From Cynocephalus volans (Eukaryota > Chordata > Mammalia > Dermoptera > Cynocephalidae), in the NCBI RefSeq assembly GCF_027409185.1, contig NC_084461.1, forward strand, positions 144,567,001 to 144,631,000: 64,000 bases of DNA. Reading direction: 5' to 3'. A program made the translations under genes and the position numbers. This document shows positions 54,955-64,000 of the stretch, in pieces. Positions within the stretch are counted from its first letter, which is position 1. Each line of letters starts with the position of its first letter. Under the pieces are notes generated by a model that worked only from the letters and a program-made list of their open reading frames with translations, was not told the origin of the DNA and ran no database searches.

Positions 54955-57350
54955 CTGGGGCTGCAGTCATAAGAGAACATGTTGCCTTTATGAGCTTTAT
55001 CTCCAGGAACCTCACCAGTTGCTCACAGTGAAGATCTAAGAAAAATCCCTCTTGGCTCTAGCAGGAGAGAGAAAGAGTAATTAACGTGAAAAATACCCAG
55101 AGACTTCTCCATGAAAAAGGTTTCTCTCCAGATAAAAAGCCCCTTTGCCAAAGTCCCTTGAGCTTTCCTGTCTCACCTAACAGGAAATAAATCATAGTCA
55201 ACAGAGCTCAGCACTTCAAGGAGATAAACTGGGAATGCTGCACCCATGCAAAGGAATAAAGAACAGGATAAAAGGCATACCACTAGAGAAACAATTGTGA
55301 AGGTCACACCCCAAGACACAGGACCATTAAAAGGCTAAAATTTAATTAGAAGATTATGGAATGCTCCCCCTCCCAATAACATACTACCACTCCAAAAGGG
55401 CTCCAGTGTAATAACCACAGATTACAGCTGAAAGAACTGCAAGATGCACCCTCTCTGAGGACTACTTAGGGAAGCCCAAAGCCAAGAGAGGAGAAGGAAA
55501 AAACAGAGACCTAGCTACAACAATTATTAAATACAGCCCACCTCCTGTCCACTTTCCATAAATTCTCACACTAAAAGACTATTTATGTCAATTATTATTG
55601 CCCAATACAATATATCTGGCAAAATATTACAACCATGCCAAAAACTAAAAAAAATAAAATACAGTCTGAAGAGACAAAGCAATCATCTGAACCAGACTGA
55701 GCTATTACACAGGTGTTGGAATTATCAGACAGAGAATTTAAAATAATAATGATGAATATATTAAAAGCTTATTATAAAAAAAATAGTCCATAGGAAAGAT
55801 AGACAATGTAAGCACAGAGATAAAAACTCCAAAGTAGAATCAAAAGATATTGCTAAAAATCAAAGCATAATAATAGAAAGCAAGAATGTCTTTGGGCTCA
55901 TCAATAGACTCAGCATAACCAAGGAAAGAATCAATGAGCTTGAATATAGGTCAACAGAAGATTCCCAAACAGAAGTGCAAAGAAAAGTTAAAGAGGAAAA
56001 GGAACACTTAAGAACTGAGGGATGATTACAAAAGATATAACACATGCATAATTGGAATATCAGAAAGAGAAGAAAGAAACAACAGAGCAGAAAAAAAATA
56101 TTTGAACTAATAATAGTAAAGAACTTTCTAAAATTAATAACATACAAAATCATAAATCCAGGAAGCTCAGGGAATAATAAGCAGTGCAAATACCAGAACA
56201 AACAAACAAAAATTCACACCTAGGCATGTCATATTCAAATTGCAGAAAAGCAGAAACAAGGGGAAAATCTTGGAAGAAACCAGAAGGGGGAAAGCACCTT
56301 GCCTAAAGAGGTAACAAAATGGGAATTATAGCAAACCTCTCATCAGAAATCATGTACACAAGAAGAGAGTGAAACAAAATATTTAAATTGCTGTGGAAAA
56401 AAGACCCATAAAGGACTTATATCCAAAATATACAAAAAAACTATTAAAACTCACCAAGAAGAAAACAAAACCACAAATTTTAAAAAAGCAAATGATCTGA
56501 ACATATACCTCGCCAACGAAGATGAACAGATGGGACAAAAACATATGAAAAGATGCTCAACATCATTTGTCATTAGGAATATAAAAATTAAAATAACAGT
56601 GAAGTATCACTATATACCTATTAAAACGGAAAAATCTAAAAACCTGACAATACCATTTACAGAGCAACAGAAACTCTTTTCATTGCTGGTGGGAATGCAA
56701 AATAGTTAATCCCTTTGGATTAGACTGTGTTGCCTGTTTCCTATGAAGCTAAACATAGCTGAAAAACACAATCAAGCTAACATGCTTCTAGGTATTTATC
56801 CAACTGATGTGAAAACTTCTGTCTACACACCCAAACCAGCACACACATGTACATAACAACTTTGCTCATTAATTGCCCAAACCAGAAGCAACCAAGATGT
56901 CCTTCAGCAGGTGAATAAATAAGCAAACTGTAGTCCATGTCATGGAATACTTTTGAGGAATATATAAGAAATGAGCTATCAAGCCATAAAAAGACATGAA
57001 TAGATCTTAAATGCATATTTCTAAGTGAAAGAAGCCATTCTGAAAAGGCTACATACTGATTGATTCCAACTATATGACATTCTGGAGAAGGCAAAAATAT
57101 AGAGACAGTAAAAAAGATTAGTATTTTTAAATATATACATATATAAAAATATATCAGTGGTTACCAAGGATTTGGCATGGTAAATAAATGCATTGAGTCA
57201 TGTATCTACCACCTACTATATTTACTGTAATGGTAGATACATGACTCAGTGCATTTGTCAAAACCATAAAATTTTGAAGCACCAAATATGAACCTTAATG
57301 CATACAAACATTTTAAAAAATCATTTAGGAGGTCAGGAATTTCAGGATGG
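54955..57350 (+). mobile_element. Old L1 (L1M type) with 5'UTR and ORF1, most of ORF2 missing
   Basis: 54955-55700 resembles an L1M 5'UTR. 55800-56395 reads as a decayed ORF1: a coiled-coil stretch with 'tcaatgagcttgaatatagg', then 'aattggaatatcagaaag' and a C-terminal 'cctaggcatgtcatattcaa'. At about 56400 it jumps to late ORF2 ('aggacttatatccaaaata', 'catatgaaaagatgctcaac', 'gctggtgggaatgcaaaata'), then to the 3'UTR. Roughly 2.5 to 3 kb of ORF2, including the endonuclease and reverse transcriptase, is absent. A half-L1 (HAL1-like) element or a plain deletion would both fit. Confidence 0.75.
57186..57256. repeat. Inverted repeat, 26-bp arms, 19-nt loop
   Basis: Left arm 57186-57211 and right arm 57231-57256 pair at 25 of 26 positions; the loop is 57212-57230. 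The right arm matches the usual L1 3'UTR sequence ('ggtagatacatga...gcattt'), so the left arm is an inverted copy. TGAGTCA at 57194-57200 and TGACTCA at 57242-57248 are AP-1-type palindromes within the arms. Confidence 0.92.
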
Positions 57351-57699
57351 AATGCAATATATGAAAAAAGAATCCAATAATATGAATGTATGGAACAACT
57401 TCATTGAAGAGGAATGGGGAAATATGCCAAGTTAAGTAACTTGGAGAATGAATGGAATGTGTAATACTAAAGGCAAAGGGAACTGTGAATAAGCACTGTG
57501 CTCCATTTAATAAAGACAATCGAATATGACAATCCTGTAATTACTATACATGTATACTGAAATTTAAAGACCTAAGTAAATAGATGATGGATGGTAGAAG
57601 CCAAGTTTCTCACTGTTGCAATGGGAGGTTAAAGACAAGTATGGAGAAGAAGCTAGAATGATCCGTGTAATTGATTAGAGATGGAGATATCAGTATGAA

Positions 57700-57975
57700 C
57701 TCATGTTTAGCTTAATAGAGATTCAGATGGTTACACACAGAAATATTTATATATGTGTGTATATACATACATATATTTCCTTGGTCTGTCAGCTGAGAGA
57801 GCCTGAAAGCAATGATACCTAGTACCCAGATCATAGTTTCTAATAACATTCTCCAGTGAAAGGAATCAGAGCTCACTGGAGAAGTGGCTGATTCTAGAAC
57901 ATTTACAGGAAAGATACAAGATGAGCCTGGAGCATCTTGTGGTACCAGAAAACAAGTAAGTGCTAACACATGCAC

Positions 57976-58030
<55 letters not shown>

Positions 58031-58900
58031 GATGGGGGTGTGTCAAAGGAGCACAGGAACCAATTGAAAGATCTCCCAATGGCCCAATCTAGAAAAATTT
58101 GAGCAACAAAATAAAGTAATAATGGATTATAACCCCATGTATAAAGTACATATCCATGAGTTCACACTGATTTTAGTAAATAAGAGAATAAATAATGGGG
58201 GAGAATAGATAAATCTTCTGTTTAGAAGAATTCCAAATAATTTGCGTAGATAATGCTCCCTTAAGGAGATAAAGCAGAAGCCCCCACTCCTTAAATGTGG
58301 TCTGCTAGAATGTTTTTTTTCCAAATAGAAGAGTAGGAAAAGAAGGAAAAAGAATAAATTTATAGTGGAAAAATCTAGCAAACAGTACCTCTGCCAGGTG
58401 ATCAAGATGAACGTCAATAGTGATAACCTGTGTTGCAGGAATGTTCCCTCAATATGGCATGATGAGAATTACCCTTTACTGCTGTGCTTCCTTCCAAGAA
58501 CACATCACTCCAGTCTAATCATAGTAAAAACATCAGGCAAATCCCAGTTGAAGGATGTTCTACAGAGTAACTGACCAGTACACCTCAAAACTGTCAAGGA
58601 CATTAAAAACAAGGCAAGTCTGAGAAACTTTAACAGCCAAAAGGACCGAAGAAGACATGACAACTAATGTGAAATCCTAGAACACAGACAAAACAAATGA
58701 AATCTAAATAAAACACAAACTTTAGTTAATAATAATTTATCAGTATTGATTCATGTATTGTGACAAATGTTTGATACTTCTATAAGATGATAATAAGAGA
58801 AACCGAGAGTATGTATGGTATATGGGAGCTCTCTGTATTGTCTTCACAATTTGGCTAAAAATCTAAAACTATCCTAATGTAAAAAACTTATTTAAAAATT
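57700..58900 (+). mobile_element. Old L1 3'UTR (L1M type)
   Basis: Landmarks in sense order: 'gatcatagtttctaataaca', 'cccatgtataaagtacatat' with 'ccatgagttcacact', 'gataatgctcccttaaggag', 'cactccttaaatgtggtctg', 'agtctaatcatagtaaaaac', 'cctcaaaactgtcaaggaca', 'gacatgacaactaatgtgaa' and the end 'gggagctctctgtattgtct'. A CA microsatellite (57972-58027) interrupts it. It may be the same insertion as 54955-57350 or a second one. Confidence 0.8.
57972..58027. repeat. (CA)n microsatellite
   Basis: About 28 CA units with one CG interruption at the left end, in the L1M 3'UTR. Confidence 0.95.
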
Positions 58901-58909
58901 AATTAAATA

Positions 58910-59018
58910 GGCTGGCTGTTTACTTCAGTTGGTTAGAGCACCATGTTCTAATAGCAAGGTTAACAGTTCAGATTCCCATACCAACCAGCCGTCAAAAAAT
59001 AAATAATAATAATAATTA
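58910..59018 (+). mobile_element. t-SINE monomer
   Basis: 'ggctggctgtttacttcagt' with 'tggttagagcaccatgttct', 'aacagttcagattcccatac' and 'caaccagcc', then a tail of AAT units. Same tRNA-Ile-like layout as at 28987. taattaaa before and taattaag after it may be the target-site duplication. Confidence 0.82.
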
Positions 59019-59302
59019 AGTACTTTTAGTGGATTCATGGACAAGATCCTACATATGTCATCAAAAACCTTTCATGTTCAATACTTCCCAATAGGTGTGA
59101 AAGAAAAAGACCAGTAAAATTCCTATGAAGATAGTTGTACATACTAAAGCAATTACTCCTCAGAAACACATTCTTATACTTATTCTTTTACCCACCAGAA
59201 TGTTCCACCATGCTTCTGAGGGCCAGAGAAAGGCTCTGCCTTGGCAAAAAAGGTGAAAGGGAGAGCAGCGTTCACGAATCTAAATTTAACATGTGCATTC
59301 TC

Positions 59303-59426
59303 TTATTTTATTTATTTATTTTTTTACTTGTTCTTGTTTTTAGCAGCTGGTCAGTGTGGGGATCCGAATCTATGACCTTGGTATTAGAATGCTGCACTCT
59401 AACTGCTTAAGCTAAATGGCCAGCCC
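59303..59426 (-). mobile_element. t-SINE monomer, antisense
   Basis: Plus strand: T-rich tail with TTTA units, then 'agcagctggtcagtgtgggg', 'atccgaatctatgaccttgg', 'gcactctaactgcttaagct' and 'aaatggccagcc'. It is the reverse of the tRNA-Ile-like SINE. ctcttattt and ctcctactt on its sides are a possible target-site duplication. Confidence 0.82.
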
Positions 59427-59429
59427 TCT

Positions 59430-60165
59430 CCTACTTTGCGCCAGAAAGTCACTGTTTTTGTTTACACTTGTGGTTGTCCACCCTCCAGCCATTATCCCTG
59501 TTCTCTCATTCACTGGCAGACTGCCCTGTACCATCAAGGCTGAAAGCATCAGCTATACACCTGCTCAGACACCTTTGAAGTTCAGATTTTGACAAATGGC
59601 ACAATTCTGCTCAATGTTATATGAGGGGAATTTTACTTAGAGGTTCTAGGAATAATTTTTACTGTTAATCAAAATAGGTGTAAAGAGAAATTCCCAACCT
59701 TCCTCTCATACACATTTTATAAACGTAATTGTATGAGGACATGATGCTTGAGGGTACAGCAGCCATTTAGCAACCATGACGGAGCTATACTAATAGTGAG
59801 TCAAACCACCAAGAATGGTGGTTCACTAAAAGAGAGAAAACGTATTGTTCTTGGATGGCATCATTAAGTTGCTGAATTAGCTAATCCTAAAATCTGGCCC
59901 ACATCTAGACTTCTTGATAAATGGATAATAAATACCTTATGGTATCAGGTTCTTTTAGTTGTGTATTGTGTTAAGAGTAAAGAGCACCATAACCGTTACA
60001 TGTCTGACTATACTTCTCCATAAATTTGCTCTTCCCCCATTCCAACTTATGCTTGTCTACCTGAACCTGATCTATACATTATTCAAAGTCCCATCATGGC
60101 ATTTTCAACACCTGACAACTTCATTCCAGGGGAAAGATAGCCCTGCTAGTTCATTAACCTTTATT
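59430..60165. other. Non-coding DNA, nothing recognised
   Basis: No gene or repeat I can support. The 84-codon frame at 59959-60213 begins at a non-ATG codon or chance ATG and runs into the next repeat. Confidence 0.5.
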
Positions 60166-60170
60166 GTCTA

Positions 60171-60345
60171 CAGCAGGGGTTCAAACATCTCACTGCCCAT
60201 CAGAATCATTTGAGGAACTTAAAACATCCAGTCTCCCATGCTCTACTTAAGACTTACTAAATCAGTCTCTGAAGGAAAACAAATCTGGAAATTTGCAGTT
60301 TTAATTAGCTATTTGGATGATTGTGGTGATTTTCTAACTTCGTCC
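60171..60345 (+). mobile_element. MER5A-like hAT remnant
   Basis: 'aggggttcaaacatctcact', 'gcccatcagaatcatttgag', 'gaacttaaaacatccagtct', then 'aatctggaaatttgcagttt' follow MER5A order with strong decay. Confidence 0.65.
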
Positions 60346-61019
60346 ATAGGTTTATTACCTAACCCCATAATCAGATTTTTAAGCTTCTAGAGGGCAGAAA
60401 CTAAGCCTTAGGTGTTATGTCTTAGTTTTACTGGCCTATTTTTTGTCTTCTTTTGAGATAGTGTTACTCAAAGAATGGCTCAAGTTCATGGCAGGTCTAG
60501 AGATGATTTTTGGTGGAGAATTCTATAAAATGGATGAATGTGGTATGCTTATCTTAAAGATATGACCGGATACCTAATGCCAAAGTAGACTTTAAGAGGT
60601 AGTGAGAGAAAATCATCTATAGAAAAGTAAATAAAAGAAGAGTCTATGTGAATCATTTTGTTTCACCAGACACCACAAATTTCTCAGAATTTATTTTTTT
60701 ATTTTCATTCTATTTATTATACTTAATTTTAACTTAGATGAAAATAATATGTAAAAATTCTGGAGGTGGAACTCAAATGCTTCAAGATTAGGAAACATTG
60801 CTTTGTGAGATTGCCGTAAATAGAAACAGTCTTAATTTTAGAAGCCATGACAATAATACCTTTAATCGATTAGGAAAAAAATTTGAAACAAAATCTACCT
60901 TTCTACTTGCTTTAGTGCCTTTTACCAAGTGTCCCACATAGTAAAAAATATATTAGTAAAAGGAAAATGAATCACACTTTTGTCCCCCAAAGGGTGAGGA
61001 GTGAATCTCTATGATTATT

Positions 61020-61130
61020 CATATTCTGTCCTTTATTCATTTAACAAATATTTATTGAACATTTTGTATGCTGCAAGTACTATTCACCTGGCCATTTGGA
61101 ATTGCAGTGACTAAGCAAAAAAATCTGGAA
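61020..61130 (-). mobile_element. L2 3' end remnant
   Basis: 'ttcatttaacaaatatttat' with 'tgaacattttgtatgctgca' and 'gaattgcagtgactaagcaa' are the antisense L2 3' end. It could be the start of the long antisense L2 that resumes at 62050. Confidence 0.65.
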
Positions 61131-61295
61131 ACCTTTTTAACAAGCTACTCAGTTGATTGTGACAACCCTTTAGGTTTAGAAAGCACTAGTCTATAGTAAG
61201 TAGATATTCTGTTCATATGTTCATTAGCATTGCCCTCATAGAGCATATATTTTCCATGTGGGAGGAGGTGGACAATCAATTCACAAATAGATGCA

Positions 61296-61381
61296 TACCA
61301 GAGGTCTTCAAAAAGTTCATGAAAAGATTTGTATTGTCTTTTAATTCTATTTTTCCAGGCACTTTTTGACATACCCTCATA
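61296..61381. mobile_element. Mariner-type miniature inverted-repeat element (MITE)
   Basis: An 86-bp near-palindrome bounded by TA at both ends (61296-61297 and 61380-61381). The left end reads 'gaggtcttcaaaaagttcat' and the right end, reversed, 'gagggtatgtcaaaaagtgc', about 30-bp arms with several mismatches and one gap. TA borders, size near 80 bp and the 'caaaaagt' motif in the ends suit a mariner-derived MITE. There is no coding capacity. It lies inside or beside antisense L2 sequence. Confidence 0.7.
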
Positions 61382-62049
61382 GTATGACAAATAATGATAA
61401 GGACTGTTAGATAGGTAGTTAGTCATGAGCAGGTGGGGGAGGATGACAAACTGACTTTGCCCATAACTCTGCCCAGACCCACCCCTTTGTGGGCAATATA
61501 ACAGAAGAAAGACCCCACAATCTAACCACAGGGCTCACCAGGGACTTTCCAGATGGAGAGACATACACAAAAGGGAAAATTTTAAAACCTTAGGTAATCT
61601 GTGAGTATGCTAATGCTCATTAGATGCTTATACATATGCAATCCATAAATACATATCATCATAACAGACTGAATTATGAGCAAGCACATGCACATTAGAA
61701 AAGAGGTTATGTAACCCCAAATGTCAATCAAAGGTGTCAATCAAGCTTACAAATGCATATGCAAAATTAGCAGAATAAAAGAGCTATGAACTTGCATGGA
61801 AGAGCCATTCACTGCTTGAGGGAATGGTACACTTCTCTCTTGAAGTGTTTCTTCCTTCCTGTATTTCCTATACCCGTTAAAGCTTTACTACTGCTGCTGA
61901 TTTGGGTTTCTGATTCTTCATTAACAGAAAAAAAAGTACCAAGCCCAACGGGAATTTTGTCCCTGGTAACATTACTATGAAGAAATAATGTATCAAGGTA
62001 GTACCAATTTAAAGCAGGTGGTATTATTTTATATCCAGTAATGAGGAAA

Positions 62050-63930
62050 AGTTCCACAAATAATGTGGCATTTGAACATGACCTGAAGAAAAGAAGGGAG
62101 TCATGAGATATCTGGGAAAAGGGTGTTCCAGAAAGAAGGACCAGGGAAGGCCTTGGAGCAGAAGTTTAACTGGGATTTTTAAGGAACATCAAGGAAACCA
62201 GGATGACTGGGAAGTCAAGCAATAGGGAGAGGAGTAGGAAATGAGGTTTAAAAAGTAGCAGAGGGCTGATCTTGAAAGCTTAGTGTATGGTGGGAGCTCC
62301 AAATCTGAGAGGGCACTGGCATAGCGTTTGCCTATTTCAAAGAACTCACCCAGTATTTCAGTAGGTAGAGACATCAGTTTATTAGACTTACAGGAGTCGC
62401 TGATGGTGGCTGGCCAGCTAGATATCCACACCGTCATGGGGTACATACAACAGTTTTATGGTGAACAGATCAGAGTAGGGGTGTAAATCATTTGCATGCT
62501 TACCTGCAGACCCTCACTCAGATCATTTAACTCACAGTGTGCAGGAGATCTAGCTGATCAATCTACTCACTACTCTCCTGGCACTAGACCGTTTTAGCAC
62601 CAGCATACTAATTCATTTACTTAGGGTCCCTGCTTCCTCCAGTCTTCCATTTGTCATAAAGGGGATGTGCCTTTTGTTGGGTAACTACCTTGGTCAGGGG
62701 TAGTTTCCCAGAGGGAAGGGGGATCTCTGGTATGCATGGAGAATGGGAATAGGGCTATGTCTAGCATTTACCCTATACTTAGTAAGCCATAAACCATCAA
62801 AAAGTCTTTGATATTTGTCTGAATAAAATGGGAGACCAGTTGGAGAATTCTGAGCATGATCTAAACTGTTTAAAAAATAACTATTCTGGATGCTATGTTG
62901 ACTGTAGACCACAGGAGAAGCAAACGTGGAAGCTGGGAGACCAGTTAGATGATGAAAGCAGTAATGTGGACAAAAGGACAAAAATGTGGCAGGTTGAACT
63001 ATGGTGGCCATGATGAAACTGGTAAGCAATAGAATAATTTTGTATGTATTTTGACAGTAGAACCAGCAGGATTTCCTAAAACCTTAGAAGTGGGGTTTTG
63101 GAAAAATAGAGGAATGAAGGATTGCTCTATGATTTTTGTTTTTGTTCTTTTTGTTTTGCTTACTTTGGAGTTTTTTTTCTTTATATATTTTTTTCTTTTT
63201 TTTTTTCCTGATCAACTAGAAGGAAGGATTTTCCATTTATTAAAATAGGGAAGACTCTTAAAAGAGCAATGTTGGGGAAGAAAGGCAGAAATTGGAGTTC
63301 AGTTCAAGGACATTGGATATTAAGTTTGATAAGACTGCAAAACCTCAAAGTGGAAATGACAGGTAGGCATTTGAATACATGAGTCTGGAGTTCAGAGAAG
63401 GGGTCAAAGTTGGAGACAGAAATTTTGGAGTTGTTAATATTTTAGAAAATACTAAAGCCATGAGATCTGATGAATTCACAAAGTAAGGGAGTGTGGATAA
63501 AGAAAAGGCATGGTGTAAGGATTTAGCCCTGAGGCAACCCAAAGAAGTTAGGAAGATAAGAAGGAACTAGCAAGGACTGAGAAAAAGTGCCCAAATGAAG
63601 TAGAAAAAGAATTAAGAGTGGTGTCCCCAAAGCTAAGTTGAAAATTACGGCATGAGCACCTACCTATGTCAAATGATCTGAAAGGTCAAATAAGATAAGA
63701 ACTGGGAGCTGCATTATATAAAGCAAGAGGAAAGTCACTGATGACCTTGACCAGCACAATTTTCATTGAATAAGAGGGAAAATGTCAAGAGAGAATGGGA
63801 AGAGAGAAACAGTGCACAGCTGATATAGAGAGCTGTTTCTGGAAGTTTTGTTATAGAGGAGCTGAAGAATGGGATGGGAACTAAAGGAGGAAGTACAATC
63901 AATAAAAATTTTAATGAGTAATATTCCACT
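62050..63930 (-). mobile_element. Long antisense L2 remnant
   Basis: Plus-strand order: 'catttgaacatgacctgaag', 'gggtgttccagaaagaagga', 'tttgacagtagaaccagcag' with 'gatttcctaaaacc', 'gagtctggagttcagagaag', 'ttagccctgaggcaaccc', 'tgtcaaatgatctgaaaggt', 'tcactgatgaccttgaccag'. This is the antisense body of L2. Between about 62450 and 62820 the likeness is lost, and a T-rich block at 63140-63205 interrupts it. The right end reaches close to the window edge. Confidence 0.7.
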
Positions 63931-64000
63931 GTGTGATTACGCTTATCAGAAATTATAGTGGGAAAACTGGTTTACAGAAGAAAGGAGAACTGTTAGAATA

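Noticed and set aside
63140..63230. Possible fragment of an antisense t-SINE tail
   Set aside because: The T-rich run followed by 'cctgatcaactag' recalls the start of the SINE at 24532, but there is no further match, so it may be plain T-rich sequence.

Overview
The window looks like AT-rich, intergenic or intronic, nuclear DNA from a placental mammal. I recognise no exon of a host protein-coding gene and no classical RNA gene. The likely source is a colugo (Dermoptera). Four or five short SINEs carry a tRNA-Ile-like head, and one (24532-24697, minus strand) is a tRNA-tRNA dimer of the type known from dermopteran t-SINEs. The LINE-1 (L1) elements are mammalian and close in architecture to primate L1 (ORF2 of 1275 codons). 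The assignment to Dermoptera is inference from SINE structure.

Layout. 1-6366: old interspersed debris (MIR, L2, ancient L1). 6367-20340: the centrepiece, a direct tandem duplication of a unit of about 6,979 bp. Each unit has about 205 bp of host flank and a complete L1 with a CpG-rich 5'UTR, intact ORF1 (326 aa), intact ORF2 (1275 aa), G-rich 3'UTR and A-rich tail. The target-site duplication, an (A)n(GA)n motif, brackets the pair as a whole. 20340-30150: L2, a truncated retrocopy of an unknown mRNA, and a three-layer nest (hAT DNA transposon, then L1, then t-SINE).

30150-36110: a third, defective L1 of the same young family. Its 5'UTR differs and contains about five tandem units in a roughly 235-bp dimeric pattern. 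It abuts an older L1 3' fragment (36111-38060) in which three microsatellites have grown, including about 185 bp of GGAA. 38225-38870: an antisense L1 fragment. 39490-40455: a processed pseudogene of EEF1D. 40808-40879: a GTGTGC minisatellite. 41-54 kb: MER5A-like, L2, MIR and LTR remnants, including an MLT2-type and two MaLR-type LTRs. 54960-58900: old L1 sequence with a large internal loss of ORF2 and a 26-bp-arm inverted repeat. 58.9-64 kb: t-SINEs, a mariner-type miniature element and a long antisense L2.

In each tandem L1, the proteins would act together. ORF1p coats the RNA as a trimeric chaperone. ORF2p nicks DNA and reverse transcribes. The 5'UTR supplies an internal promoter with a YY1-like site near its first base. 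Everything else is decayed sequence that dates the locus by nesting.
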